A DNA stretch of 64,000 bases, from NCBI RefSeq assembly GCF_009828745.1, contig NZ_WTSX01000003.1:136058-200057 (forward strand). The letters run 5' to 3'. Source of the stretch: Erysipelothrix anatis. GTDB taxonomy: Bacteria > Bacillota_I > Bacilli_A > Erysipelotrichales > Erysipelotrichaceae. The notes under the pieces were generated by a model. That model was not told the origin of the DNA, did no database searches, and was given only the letters and a program-made list of their open reading frames with translations. The translations under genes and the position numbers were made by a program. Positions 44,388 to 54,029 of the stretch are shown here, one piece after another. Numbering within the stretch: position 1 is the first letter of the stretch; each line of letters begins with the position of its first letter.

Positions 44388-46325
44388 ATGGCACACAAAC
44401 ATTCACACGAACATGGACACGATCACAATCACGATCATAACCATGGACACGATCACAACCACGGAAACCTTCCAGTAATTATGTTCTTTATTGGACTCGG
44501 TTTCTTTATCGGGGCATTATTCTTACAAGCAGGGATGCTCCAGAATACATTCTACTTTGTTGCAATGTTGGCATCGGGATACCACATTATTATCGAAGGA
44601 TTTGGAAGTACAATTACCGAAACACGGCGTTTAAAGAAATTTGCACCAAACATCCATATCTTAATGACCCTTGCAGCATTTGGGGCATCACTCATTGGTA
44701 ACTTTGAAGAAGGTGCATTGCTGATTGTTATCTTTGCAGCAGCTCACTTCCTTGAAGACTACGCAGAAAATCGTAGTAAACGAGAAATTACAAACCTTCT
44801 CAAAATGAATCCTACCGAAGCACGCAGAATGCTCCAAGATGGAACCATTGAAGTCGTAGCTGTCGATGAACTAAAAGTTGGGGATCAACTTCAAGTTCTA
44901 AACGGTGACCAGATTGCTACCGATGGTGTGATCATCTCTGGGGTCGCAACCATTGATGAGTCATCCATTAACGGAGAAAGTATTCCACGCGAAAAAACAA
45001 CCGGTGATACAGTCTTCGGAAGTACCATTAACGGAAACTCAACATTTATTATGGAAGTTACGAAAGACAGTTCTGAAACCGTCTTTGCTAAAATTGTGGA
45101 ATTGGTTAATCAATCACAATCCAACCTTTCTAAAACGGCTACAAAAATTAAAGAACTCGAACCAATCTACGTTACAATCGTTCTAATTATTGTTCCAATC
45201 TTTATTCTTCTCGGAACATTTGTTCTCGGTTGGGGTTGGGATACAAGCTTCTACCGCGGCATGGTCTTCTTAACAGTTGCATCACCTTGTGCTCTAGCAG
45301 CTGCTGCGATTCCTGCAACACTATCTGCTATTTCAAACTTAGCAAAACGTGGTGTTCTCTTCAAAGGGGGATCATTCTTATCAAATCTTAGCGAAGTTAA
45401 AGCTGTTGCTTTTGATAAAACGGGTACATTGACAGCTGGGAAACCTGTCGTTACTGACATCTATTTTACTGAAGATATCGATCAAGAAACAATGACTCTG
45501 TACGAAGATGTGATTGTTGCAATGGAAAAAACAGCAAACCACCCATTAGCGAATGCAATCTTAAATTACTACTCCGCAACATTTGATTATGAACTTGAAG
45601 TTGAAAATGTCATTGGAAAAGGACTCATTGCGCGTCATGAAGGTATCCACTATCGAATCGGTAAACCCGAAACATTTGATAATGTTCCAGATGCCATTGA
45701 AGACCACAATGACCGTTACTCAAATGACGGTAAGACTGTTGTCTACTTCTCTGCTGATGACCTTGTAGTTGGAATGATTGCAATGATGGACGTTCCAAAT
45801 GAGAAATCAGTTGCTGTTATCAAATACTTACGCAGTCAAGGCATTCATACAGTTATGATTACTGGTGATTCTGAACTGACAGGACAAGCTGTTGGACGAC
45901 AAATCGGTATCGATGAAGTTATTGGGAACGTCTTACCAGAAAACAAATCAGCAATTGTTGAAGCGTTGCAAGCTAAATATGGTGTTGTCGCCATGCTTGG
46001 TGATGGCGTTAACGATGCACCTGCACTTGTTAAAGCCGATATTGGCGTTGCAATGGGTGATGGAACTGATATCGCTATCGATGTCGCTGATGCCGTACTC
46101 ATGCAAAATGATATGACAAACTTCGCATATGCACACCGTGTCTCCAAACGACTTGATAAAATCGTCATGCAAAACATATGGTTCTCAATGTTGGTTGTTT
46201 TAACCTTAGTTCTCTTGAACATATTCGGTAAAATGACATTACCATTAGGTGTCCTTGTTCACGAAGGTAGTACCTTAGTTGTTATCTTCAACGGCTTACG
46301 CCTACTTGCGAACACCAAAGAATAA
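44388..46325 (+). CDS. Heavy-metal P1B-4 ATPase with His-rich N-terminus
   Basis: 645 aa, ATG after AAGGAGG. Residues 2-27 are rich in His (HSHEHGHDHNHDHNHGH). The transmembrane metal motif is ASPCALAAAA (SPC), the phosphorylation site is DKTGTLTAG, the hinge is [11 protein letters not shown], and the last helices contain HEGSTLVVIFNGLRLL. SPC plus HEGST defines subgroup P1B-4, whose members export Fe(II), Co(II) or Zn(II). The metal is not decided here. The ArsR-like operator suggests metal induction in trans. Confidence 0.9.
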   Translation: MAHKHSHEHGHDHNHDHNHGHDHNHGNLPVIMFFIGLGFFIGALFLQAGMLQNTFYFVAMLASGYHIIIEGFGSTITETRRLKKFAPNIHILMTLAAFGASLIGNFEEGALLIVIFAAAHFLEDYAENRSKREITNLLKMNPTEARRMLQDGTIEVVAVDELKVGDQLQVLNGDQIATDGVIISGVATIDESSINGESIPREKTTGDTVFGSTINGNSTFIMEVTKDSSETVFAKIVELVNQSQSNLSKTATKIKELEPIYVTIVLIIVPIFILLGTFVLGWGWDTSFYRGMVFLTVASPCALAAAAIPATLSAISNLAKRGVLFKGGSFLSNLSEVKAVAFDKTGTLTAGKPVVTDIYFTEDIDQETMTLYEDVIVAMEKTANHPLANAILNYYSATFDYELEVENVIGKGLIARHEGIHYRIGKPETFDNVPDAIEDHNDRYSNDGKTVVYFSADDLVVGMIAMMDVPNEKSVAVIKYLRSQGIHTVMITGDSELTGQAVGRQIGIDEVIGNVLPENKSAIVEALQAKYGVVAMLGDGVNDAPALVKADIGVAMGDGTDIAIDVADAVLMQNDMTNFAYAHRVSKRLDKIVMQNIWFSMLVVLTLVLLNIFGKMTLPLGVLVHEGSTLVVIFNGLRLLANTKE

Positions 46326-46333
46326 CGAACTTT

Positions 46334-46370
46334 TAAAAAAAGAGACTTCCACCATGGAAGTCTCTTTTTT
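46334..46370. terminator. Bidirectional terminator, P1B-4 ATPase and MmcQ genes
   Basis: A stem of about 15 bp (AAAAAAGAGACTTCC with GGAAGTCTCTTTTTT). Confidence 0.9.
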
Positions 46371-46722
46371 ACAATGTTTCCCTAATACGACGGGGTAATT
46401 TATCCACAATGAGATTGTATGAGTTTAAAGCAAGTTGTTGTACGAGTCCATCGTCATGAATTTCATCCAAACGAATCGATATCCAATGACGTTTATTCAT
46501 ATGATAACCCGCTGTAATAATGCTCTCATAGTTCTGTCGCAAATACTCACCATCCTCTGGTTTTGCTTTTAACGTTAAAATCCGATAATTTTCTTTATCA
46601 AAACCATGAAGTGCAAAGAGCTTATCTGCTACAAATGCAACTTCGGTTTCCCATTCGATTTTAAATTCGAAACACGCACTTGGAAATGATTCACAAAGCG
46701 CTTTTACTGCTTGCGGGCTCAT
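46369..46722 (-). CDS. MmcQ/YjbR family protein
   Basis: 117 aa with the family pattern: KVEWETEV-like strand, KADKLFALHG, TLKAKPEDGEYLRQNYESIITAGYH cut by the usual turn, HWISIRLD. The family has a double-wing DNA-binding-like fold of unknown role. It overlaps the upstream glyoxalase gene by four bases (ATGA). Confidence 0.88.
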   Translation of the reverse strand: MSPQAVKALCESFPSACFEFKIEWETEVAFVADKLFALHGFDKENYRILTLKAKPEDGEYLRQNYESIITAGYHMNKRHWISIRLDEIHDDGLVQQLALNSYNLIVDKLPRRIRETL

Positions 46723-47096
46723 TGTTTTTCACCTGAGAGTGTTAATACATAACCATCCGGATCAACTAAATAAGTTTCCAACGTTCCATAAAACGTTTCG
46801 TAGATATCTGGCATTTGATAGCCTTTTTCCTTTAAGGTTGCTACGAGTGCTTCAATGTCATCAAATCGAAAATAGAGCGCAATACTAGCCTTTAGGTCGT
46901 CATGTTTGAGTACTGGATACTCCTGGACCATTGCTTCCATTGATTCCATCATAATCAAGACATCGTCACGCCCCAAAATGACAAAATTATTCTCGACACG
47001 ATCCACAACTTCAAATCCAAGCGTATTATGATAAAAGTGAATGCTTTGTTCAATACTGCTTACCATTAAATTCGGTGTCATTCGTTCTAGTTTCAT
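46719..47096 (-). CDS. Glyoxalase/bleomycin-resistance (VOC) family protein
   Basis: 125 aa with paired beta-alpha-beta-beta modules: LMVSSIEQSIHFYHNTLGFEVV and the final LETYLVDPDGYVLTLSG. Metal-site residues are the family's His/Glu positions. The substrate is unknown. It is translated with the MmcQ-like gene, and GGAGG precedes the ATG. Confidence 0.88.
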   Translation of the reverse strand: MKLERMTPNLMVSSIEQSIHFYHNTLGFEVVDRVENNFVILGRDDVLIMMESMEAMVQEYPVLKHDDLKASIALYFRFDDIEALVATLKEKGYQMPDIYETFYGTLETYLVDPDGYVLTLSGEKQ

Positions 47097-47139
47097 CGTT
47101 TTCCTCCTTAATATTAGTATCGCAGTTTACTATTAAATT

Positions 47140-47934
47140 CTATTGGAAAAAATGGACATCTTCAAGCCGTTTTAATACGGCGTAAGGAGTCATTCCTAAA
47201 TTTAGCTTTAAGTCATTAATGAAATGGGATTGATCGTAGTAGCCCATCTCTAATGCTAATGTCGTTAACGCTTCGGATGGGTCATTGATTAGATGAGACA
47301 GTGCTTTTTGCATTCTGATAACCATCACCACCGCCTTAACGTTCATCCCATAATATTGTAGAAACAGACGATTCATATGCTTGGAGCTATAACCAAAATG
47401 TGCTGAAATTGTATCAACACTACTCAAGTAAAGATCATTGAAAAGTACCTCAAACCATTCGAGTGCTTGATGCGATGTTATTTTAATACTTAGCGTTTCA
47501 AGATTTGTCGTGAGCACACCTTCTTGTTCTTGAACACTAAGATTCCAAAAAGATGAGTCTACAAGACGATCTGTCACGTCAAACGGTTTATCCATGGCTT
47601 CGGTTGCGTGGATACCAAAAAGCGCATGTGCAGCCCCTGGACGCATTCTGATGCCAAATGAATCACCCGGGTGTTCGGTAATGACATCATGATACATAGT
47701 CGATAACCCAGACAAAAAGATTGTCTGGTTTTCTTGATCAACAATACAATCTATACAGGCATCCGCAACAATGATATTTGTAACGGAATGGCCTTTAGGT
47801 ATTGGCTTGACTTGATGAAAATGCCACATACAAATAACCCACGCATCGAATGACGGCAATTCGGTTTCGTAGTAATTAATATATTCCGAGAAGGTATCAT
47901 GAAGATACGTAGGTATTTGAACAGGCGTATACAT
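47140..47934 (-). CDS. AraC-family transcription regulator
   Basis: 264 aa. The frame is open 159 bases further up inside the helicase gene. The first reasonable ATG (47934) is two bases after the helicase TAA, giving MYTPVQIPTYLHD and implying translational coupling; no clear ribosome site is seen. The N-terminal half is a cupin-like sensor domain (RMRPGAAHALFGI). The C-terminal 90 residues are an AraC double HTH (IQ-type helix in ITSHQALEW... to ALEMGYYDQSHFINDLKLNLG). The ligand is unknown. Confidence 0.85.
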   Translation of the reverse strand: MYTPVQIPTYLHDTFSEYINYYETELPSFDAWVICMWHFHQVKPIPKGHSVTNIIVADACIDCIVDQENQTIFLSGLSTMYHDVITEHPGDSFGIRMRPGAAHALFGIHATEAMDKPFDVTDRLVDSSFWNLSVQEQEGVLTTNLETLSIKITSHQALEWFEVLFNDLYLSSVDTISAHFGYSSKHMNRLFLQYYGMNVKAVVMVIRMQKALSHLINDPSEALTTLALEMGYYDQSHFINDLKLNLGMTPYAVLKRLEDVHFFQ

Positions 47935-47935
47935 A

Positions 47936-49387
47936 TTATCGCAAGGACGCGTTGACCGCTTTTTGAACGCGACGTGGTTTCCCTTTAATAGAATGTGTTT
48001 TAAGGTGTTTGAGAACTTGTTCTCCTTTACCATTATGAATATCAACATACGAAGAATCTTCCAACACTGAAATAACGCCAATATCATCCGCATTCATTCC
48101 TGCAAGGCTTGTGATTGCCCCCACAATATCGCCTGGACGAATTTTTTGATTTTTTCCACCACGAATATGCAGTTTCATAATTTCAGCATCAAAATTTGCT
48201 GCTTTTGTTTTTCGTGGTTTTTGTTTACGACTTTGTTTATTCAAGAACATTTCTTTACGTGCTTCCACAAGAGATGGACTTGGATGCTTCATATCTAAAA
48301 TTTCATAGGTTGAATCTGTCCCGTTCTCTTGAATCCAATATTGATCATCACGACTCAACAATGAAACTGCAAGTCCCTCTTTATCCAGACGAGCTGTTCG
48401 CCCAATACGATGGGTATAAGTTTCTAAATGGTGTGGTGTATCAAAGTTGACGACAATTTTAACATCATCAATATCAAGTCCACGTGAGGCAACATCTGTC
48501 GCAACTAAGAAGCGGAATTGACCCGTCTTAAATGCATGAATTGTTTTGGTTCGTTCTTTTTGGTCCATGCCACCATGAAGCTTACGAATATCAACACCTG
48601 CTTCGTGAAGTTGTTGTTCAATTTGATCTACTTTTTCTTTTGTGTTTGCAAAAATCAGACCGTGATCTGGGTTTTTCACAATCAACAACGTTTCTAAAAG
48701 CGCAATTTTATCATCCTCGGCGACAGTGTATGCTTCCTGAACAATTCGTGTGCTAACATCGTTTTTGGCATCGATACTTACTGTGATTGGATCGTTTAGA
48801 ATACTCTCAGCAAATGTTTTAATTGCTTCTGGGAATGTTGCAGATAACAGAATAATTTGGATTCCCTCAGGCATATATTGTAAAACATCATCAATTTGAT
48901 CTAAGAACCCCATACTGAGCATTTCATCTGCCTCATCCAAAACAACTGTAGTAACTTCGGAGACGTTAATTGTTTCTTGTTTTAAGTGATCAAAAAGACG
49001 ACCAGGTGTTGCCACAACAATATGGGTTCGTTGTGCCAAGTCACGACGTTGGTGCTCAAAGGAGTCTTTCCCGTATACTGCCTGAACTTTAAGGCGTTTA
49101 TTACGGCCAATATTGGTGAGTTCATCACGGACTTGTAATGCAAGCTCACGGGTTGGTGTTAAGACAATCGTTTGGGGTGTTCGAATATCCCACGATGTTC
49201 TATCTACAACGGGAATACCAAACGCTGCTGTTTTTCCACTTCCGGTTTGTGATTTGATGAGTACGTCACGCTTTTCAAGAATCGGTTGTATTGTTTCTAA
49301 TTGTACGTCGGTTGGCTCTGTATAGCCTAATGTTTCTAGTGCTTGTAATGTTTTTGGATCCAGTCCAAATTTATTAAATGATGTCAT
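47936..49387 (-). CDS. dbpA: DEAD-box RNA helicase with DbpA RNA-binding domain
   Basis: 483 aa with AGAGGT before the ATG. Motifs: Q motif GYTEPTDVQLETI, SQTGSGKTAAF, PTRELALQV, VLDEADEML, SATFP, and HRIGRTARL. The tail after about 405 is a DbpA/CsdA-type RNA-binding domain (GDIVGAITSLAGMNADDIGVI split by turns). DbpA-type helicases act in 50S assembly, binding hairpin 92 of 23S rRNA. Confidence 0.93.
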   Translation of the reverse strand: MTSFNKFGLDPKTLQALETLGYTEPTDVQLETIQPILEKRDVLIKSQTGSGKTAAFGIPVVDRTSWDIRTPQTIVLTPTRELALQVRDELTNIGRNKRLKVQAVYGKDSFEHQRRDLAQRTHIVVATPGRLFDHLKQETINVSEVTTVVLDEADEMLSMGFLDQIDDVLQYMPEGIQIILLSATFPEAIKTFAESILNDPITVSIDAKNDVSTRIVQEAYTVAEDDKIALLETLLIVKNPDHGLIFANTKEKVDQIEQQLHEAGVDIRKLHGGMDQKERTKTIHAFKTGQFRFLVATDVASRGLDIDDVKIVVNFDTPHHLETYTHRIGRTARLDKEGLAVSLLSRDDQYWIQENGTDSTYEILDMKHPSPSLVEARKEMFLNKQSRKQKPRKTKAANFDAEIMKLHIRGGKNQKIRPGDIVGAITSLAGMNADDIGVISVLEDSSYVDIHNGKGEQVLKHLKTHSIKGKPRRVQKAVNASLR

Positions 49388-49481
49388 ATTTATACCTCTT
49401 GTACGTATTATAACCTATCTCAGAAAAAAACACGCAATTTTGCGTGTTTAAAATAAATCCGTAATTATGATTCGGTCAATT

Positions 49482-50498
49482 TCATTGGAAGATGTCTTTT
49501 CGAATCCGGCAATGAACGCCTTTTACACCATTCGCCACTTGGCTAATATGAAAGTCCGCATGAACACTCAAAATCGAATACGCCAAAGTGCGAGATACAC
49601 CATAATGATGGGCTAAAAACTCAACACCTTCTAATGCAGCTTGGTGCGTTGCTTTATCTAAATCTGCATCAAATCCGTGGACCATCCAATGCGTATCAGT
49701 TTCTAATATTGGATTCTCTTTAAGTTTCATATCTTTATGAAGAATGAGTTGAATACGACCATTAACACTGCCTTCTATCGCCGTTCCGCTAAGCTCAGCG
49801 TCCCCTTGAGCAAAATGGCTGTCTCCAACATAAAAACCCGCTCCGGGATTATTCACTTCATAATACATGGACGTACCAACAACGAAGTTTTTATTATCCA
49901 CATTCCCACCAAAATACTTGGGATGAGTTGTATCAACTTTCCCAGTTTCTTTAGGTGTCACTCCTGCAATACCAAAATGCAAGTTAAGCGGCACCTTGAT
50001 GGCATCAGTGACTGTAATGCGTTCAACTTCATGTTCATGGCGTATTTGTCCAGGCTTTTCAATTTTCCCAGGGTATGTATACATAAATTCTGGGGATGCC
50101 GTAACGCCATCATCATTGATCTTATAGATATAGATGTATTCAGTTTGGTCGAATGCATCCGCCAATTCTCCCCAGTTCGCAAGAACATTCGAACCATGAG
50201 GCATGCGAGGCTGTAGGTCAAGTATTTTGGCTTCCAACACATCTCCAGGTTCTGCACCTTCGATATAAATTGGACCCGTCACAATGTGATCTCCCATATT
50301 ACGATCTGGGAATGCATCATAAATTGCAGTAATTGCTTCATCCATCAAGAGTTCGGGGGCATCTCCTGATTGATGGCATATTGCTTCAATTTCTACGATA
50401 TCGCCTGATTTCACAACAAGTGACGGTTGCCAACTCTTGTCATAATATCCCCAATGTACCGTGTGGGGAGTTGCGGGTAGTTTGTGTATTTGACTCAT
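49482..50498 (-). CDS. Acetamidase/formamidase family protein
   Basis: 338 aa. The start is set at 50498 because GGTGAT precedes it; an ATG four codons upstream has no ribosome site. The FmdA_AmdA family is indicated by HTVHWGYYDKSWQPSLVVKSGD with its turn, GPIYIEGAEPGDVLEAKILD, and GDSHFAQGDAELSGTAIE with a histidine and aspartates of the metal site. It hydrolyses formamide or acetamide, releasing ammonia. No amide transporter is adjacent. Confidence 0.88.
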   Translation of the reverse strand: MSQIHKLPATPHTVHWGYYDKSWQPSLVVKSGDIVEIEAICHQSGDAPELLMDEAITAIYDAFPDRNMGDHIVTGPIYIEGAEPGDVLEAKILDLQPRMPHGSNVLANWGELADAFDQTEYIYIYKINDDGVTASPEFMYTYPGKIEKPGQIRHEHEVERITVTDAIKVPLNLHFGIAGVTPKETGKVDTTHPKYFGGNVDNKNFVVGTSMYYEVNNPGAGFYVGDSHFAQGDAELSGTAIEGSVNGRIQLILHKDMKLKENPILETDTHWMVHGFDADLDKATHQAALEGVEFLAHHYGVSRTLAYSILSVHADFHISQVANGVKGVHCRIRKDIFQ

Positions 50499-50595
50499 AA
50501 GTATCACCATGACTTTGTATAGGTTTGCGACTATACTCCTTGTACTCTTATTATAATTTGCATGCGTTCAGAACGCTTTTACCATATTGGACAAA

Positions 50596-50631
50596 GAAAA
50601 AGGGATAATTTTCGAAGTTTTATCCCTTTTT
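50596..50631. terminator. Terminator downstream of the DNA alkylation repair gene
   Basis: AAAAGGGATAA pairs with TTATCCCTTTT around an 11-nt loop; T runs on both strands. Confidence 0.75.
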
Positions 50632-50694
50632 GCTATCCGTGTCTTTTCACGTATTTTGCGTCATTGTATAAGAATCTGTCAGATTGTTTTTTCA

Positions 50695-51369
50695 TTATTT
50701 CCGTTTCCGATTTACGACAGCTTCGATCCATGCCGGAGCATACGCTGACGTACATCCTGGCGATACTTTCATATCACGGTAGACACCTAACGTCTCACCA
50801 ATTGTAATACACTTTTGAGTATAGTCCGAAAAACGAAAGCCAATTTCACTTAAAGCACGATTCATCATCCATTGCGTTTGTGATGGTGATGCTACAAGTT
50901 CAGCTTCAACAGTCTCCAATATACCTTCAATCCGAGCTGAATCAATCATCTTATCGTTGCCAATTTCATACACAATCATACTCCAATACGCACGTTGAAA
51001 TGCATCCCGAGAGTCCTCTTTAAGTTCTTTTTTTAATAAATCGTAGTCAGGGATTGCTACAAGTGTTCGAAACATGAGATCATCTTGTAACGGTTCATAT
51101 GCTGCTTGACCGATCATTGAGATGGCTGTTACTACCGATATTTGTTTCGGGTCCAGAAGCATGACCGCTAATAGTTGCGCATCCACGACTTCACTTTTCC
51201 ATAACTGAAGGGCGAGTTCATGATTGATTCCCATTGTTTTTGCGAGTTTTCGAACTGGGCCCAACGTTACACCTAATGTTGTTTCGGGTGCTCCTTGTTT
51301 GATCATTGATTTTCGGCGGGATGGACTTGCATGTGTCTTAAGGAATTCCATCGTTTCTTCATAGGTCAT
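50695..51369 (-). CDS. DNA alkylation repair family protein (HEAT-like, AlkD-related)
   Basis: 224 aa from the ATG at 51369, eight bases after GGAGG; upstream ATGs lie in the leader. The protein consists of paired helices of the HEAT-like ALK fold, beginning ETMEFLKTHASPSRRKSMIKQG. The AlkD family excises N3- and N7-alkylpurines, though this branch (DUF4 helix repeats) may be non-catalytic. The identification is moderate. Confidence 0.75.
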   Translation of the reverse strand: MTYEETMEFLKTHASPSRRKSMIKQGAPETTLGVTLGPVRKLAKTMGINHELALQLWKSEVVDAQLLAVMLLDPKQISVVTAISMIGQAAYEPLQDDLMFRTLVAIPDYDLLKKELKEDSRDAFQRAYWSMIVYEIGNDKMIDSARIEGILETVEAELVASPSQTQWMMNRALSEIGFRFSDYTQKCITIGETLGVYRDMKVSPGCTSAYAPAWIEAVVNRKRK

Positions 51370-51459
51370 AGTGATTGCCTCCATTTGCAACATTATAAAA
51401 TAGATTGGTAATTCAAGCCACTGCAGTGCATAGAAAAGCTCGGATAATCCGAGCTCATT

Positions 51460-52581
51460 TTATGATTCACGTTTTTTGTAAATGATGATTCCTGTACCTA
51501 CAACAACGAGTGTTGCTCCGATATTAAGCAGTTTATCGCTCATTCCTGTTTTAGGAAGCCCTTCTTGTGGGCCCTTTGGCGCTACCGGTTTAACTGGTTC
51601 AACTGGTTTGACGGGATCAACTGGTTTGACAGGGTCAACTGGTTTGACAGGGTCAACTGGTTTGACAGGGTCAACTGGCTTGACGGGATCGACTGGCTTG
51701 ACAGCATCTTTCTCGAAGACAATCGTATATTCGCGATCAGCACGATCATAAATACCACTTAGAATATTACCTGCTTTTAGTTTAAAACCATCTATCTTCG
51801 GTGCGAGTATCTCATAGGCACTTGCAACTTTACCTGTGATGGTGACATCTTCTATCAATGCATTACCTTCCTCATCAACAAACTTAAATGTATTAACAGG
51901 TTGACGTAATTGAACATTGTATGTCTGGTCTCCTTCAACAAAGTCAATGGGTGTTTCTCCAACTGGACCAACTACGATGTAGTCATCCACAATACTATTG
52001 AATGCCATTGAATCCGCTGGAACATCAATTTGCATTGCAGGTTCACTGTCATCATAAAAGCTAACTAAGTGACGACCTGTCATTGTTTCAGTTAAAAGTA
52101 CTTCTTCACTACCATCAGCATTTATCAAGGTATAAGTCACTGTGTTTGTTGGTGCGAGTGCATACATCACACGAACACCATCTATAACTAATCCCTTTGC
52201 ATCGGCATCGGCAACGATTTCGTTATAATTTACAGTTGTGCCATAATAAGCAATTGCTGAATCATCTGTAAATGTTATCAATGTGTAATAGAATGCATAC
52301 GTACCGTCGGCTGGTGTCGGATAGAAGGGATTCGCAACTGTTTCCATCGGACTTATCACTTCTGAGCTTTTTGCAGTAAAAACTGGATTGGATGGGCTTA
52401 AGGTTCCTGAATCCTCAACCAGCGGATTCACAACCATAATTTCTTCACCTTTGCTTGCTGCTATTAAATTCGTTTTATACTCGATAATCGGAATCTCATA
52501 ATTTGAAGATTCTGCTTTAGTGTAACCAACACTTCCCAATACGAGTATAACCATCATCAATGATGCTAAGATTTTTTTCAT
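51460..52581 (-). CDS. LPXTG-anchored surface protein with KPVDPV repeats and a MucBP-like domain
   Basis: 373 aa. Signal peptide ([23 protein letters not shown]), a beta-rich ectodomain (about 35-225), a MucBP-like module ([17 protein letters not shown]... to YTIVFEKD, about 226-290), about eight KPVDPV repeats (292-335), then LPKTG (about 342), a hydrophobic helix and KKRES. Sortase A would link it to peptidoglycan. MucBP modules bind mucin or are spacer domains. No sortase gene is in the window. Confidence 0.9.
   Translation of the reverse strand: MKKILASLMMVILVLGSVGYTKAESSNYEIPIIEYKTNLIAASKGEEIMVVNPLVEDSGTLSPSNPVFTAKSSEVISPMETVANPFYPTPADGTYAFYYTLITFTDDSAIAYYGTTVNYNEIVADADAKGLVIDGVRVMYALAPTNTVTYTLINADGSEEVLLTETMTGRHLVSFYDDSEPAMQIDVPADSMAFNSIVDDYIVVGPVGETPIDFVEGDQTYNVQLRQPVNTFKFVDEEGNALIEDVTITGKVASAYEILAPKIDGFKLKAGNILSGIYDRADREYTIVFEKDAVKPVDPVKPVDPVKPVDPVKPVDPVKPVDPVKPVEPVKPVAPKGPQEGLPKTGMSDKLLNIGATLVVVGTGIIIYKKRES
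51580..51708 (-). repeat. 18-bp tandem repeats encoding KPVDPV
   Basis: About seven copies of an 18-bp unit (plus-strand form TGGTTTGACAGGGTCAAC with small variation) encode the wall-spanning stalk; unit identity suggests length variability. Confidence 0.88.
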
Positions 52582-52668
52582 AATAATCCCCCCGGATATG
52601 TTTATAATCGAAGTCTACCATACTTTCTTATTCTTAATCAATAATTTTAATACATAGTTAATAATTAA

Positions 52669-52698
52669 GAAAAACCTGTGAATGTCTCCATTCACAGG
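52669..52698 (-). terminator. Terminator of the dus gene
   Basis: CCTGTGAATG, 4-nt loop, CATTCACAGG, then TTTTT on the minus strand. Confidence 0.9.
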
Positions 52699-52707
52699 CT
52701 CTAAATC

Positions 52708-53679
52708 TTAAAAGAAGTCATGAGATGCTTCAAAGGCATCGATCATTGCACGTGCTTCATCTGTTGTGGTAGTTTCCATGAGTTGAACACGAAGGTCACT
52801 TGCTCCTGGAAAATCACGAACATAAATTTTAAAGAAGCGACGAAGTGGTTTGAACACACTTGGTTCATCCTTTACATATTTATCAAATTCATCTAAGTGG
52901 AAACGGAAGAGGTCAAGAAGTTCTTTCGGACTGTGGTCTTTCGCATCTTTTTCAAACGCAAATGGATTGTGGAAAATTCCACGGCCAATCATCACCCCAT
53001 CGACACCATACTTTTCCACAAGTTCCATCCCAACTTGATAGTTAGGAATATCACCATTTATTGTTAGAAGGGTATTTGGCGCAATTTCGTCGCGGAGTTT
53101 TTTTATTTCTGGAATTAACTCCCAGTGTGCATCAACCTGACTCATCTCACGTTTCGTTCGTAAGTGGATGGATAAGTTCGCAATATCTTGTTTGAAGATA
53201 TGGGTTAACCAGTCGCGCCATTCTTCAACACGGGATGTTCCCAAACGTGTTTTGACACTTACAGGTAATCCACCAGCTTTAGCCGCTTGAATTATTTCCG
53301 CAGCGACTTCTGGTCTTTTAATCAGTCCTGAGCCACGACCATGTTTGAAAACATTGGGCGCTGGACATCCCATATTAATATCGACACCTTTGAATCCCAT
53401 TTCTGCCATTCCAATACTCATTTCTCGGAAAAATTCAGGACGATCACCCCAAATATGTGCAACCAGCGGTTGTTCATCTTCGGTAAATAAGAGGCGGCCA
53501 CGTAAGCTATCACGCGCTTGGGCATGGCAATAGCTTTCACTATTCGTAAATTCTGTAAAGAAAACATCGGGGCGAGCTGCTTTCGCAACAACATGGCGAA
53601 AGACCACGTCAGTAACGTCTTCCATTGGTGCTAAGATAAAAAATGGTTTAGGCAAATCTTGCCAAAAATTATGCTTCAT
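52708..53679 (-). CDS. dus: tRNA-dihydrouridine synthase
   Basis: 323 aa. The FMN-binding start is LAPMEDVTD; the catalytic cysteine lies in [17 protein letters not shown] follows; NGDIPN and [12 protein letters not shown] are the late flavin-site motifs. The enzyme reduces uridines in tRNA D-loops with NAD(P)H. It is a single-gene unit. Confidence 0.93.
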   Translation of the reverse strand: MKHNFWQDLPKPFFILAPMEDVTDVVFRHVVAKAARPDVFFTEFTNSESYCHAQARDSLRGRLLFTEDEQPLVAHIWGDRPEFFREMSIGMAEMGFKGVDINMGCPAPNVFKHGRGSGLIKRPEVAAEIIQAAKAGGLPVSVKTRLGTSRVEEWRDWLTHIFKQDIANLSIHLRTKREMSQVDAHWELIPEIKKLRDEIAPNTLLTINGDIPNYQVGMELVEKYGVDGVMIGRGIFHNPFAFEKDAKDHSPKELLDLFRFHLDEFDKYVKDEPSVFKPLRRFFKIYVRDFPGASDLRVQLMETTTTDEARAMIDAFEASHDFF

Positions 53680-53804
53680 GGGGAAATCCTCTCATAACAG
53701 GACTTCATCATGCCTGTTGCTTCTCTTCTTTGTATTTTATACTAACTCTCGCGTGTTATTGTCACATTTTTTTTGATTTTTTTCAAGCAGTTAACCCTCG
53801 CATT

Positions 53805-53834
53805 AAAAGAGATGCCGTGGCATCCCTTCTTTTA
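53805..53834 (-). terminator. Terminator at the ywbE stop
   Basis: GGGATGCC, 2-nt loop, GGCATCTC, with an extended A/T-rich stem and T run; the stop codon is at its edge. Confidence 0.7.
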
Positions 53835-54029
53835 AGATTCTAAGATTTCGCAAACGCGGCCGACAATACCACTTTCCAACATGACTTTGATACCATGTGG
53901 ATGATTTGCGGAGTTTGTAAGAAGACGTTGAACGATACCCTCAGTCGTCTTACCCGTACGTTGGTCTTGTTTTTGTACCACCAACACACGGAGTCCGGGT
54001 TGGATGTTTTTACGAAGTTTTGGATCCAT
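53832..54029 (-). CDS. ywbE: YwbE family protein (DUF2196)
   Basis: 65 aa, a full-length match in pattern to the small YwbE family (IQPGLRVLVVQKQDQRTGK, TTEGIVQRLLT, HGIKVMLESGIVGRVCEI). The function is unknown. The ATG overlaps the last base of the helicase stop codon (TAATG), so it is translationally coupled, a pairing that suggests RNA-related work. Confidence 0.88.
   Translation of the reverse strand: MDPKLRKNIQPGLRVLVVQKQDQRTGKTTEGIVQRLLTNSANHPHGIKVMLESGIVGRVCEILES

Noticed and set aside
51482..51762. Plus-strand open frames opposite the KPVDPV repeats
   Set aside because: They arise from the same 18-bp repeat read in the other direction; no ribosome site.
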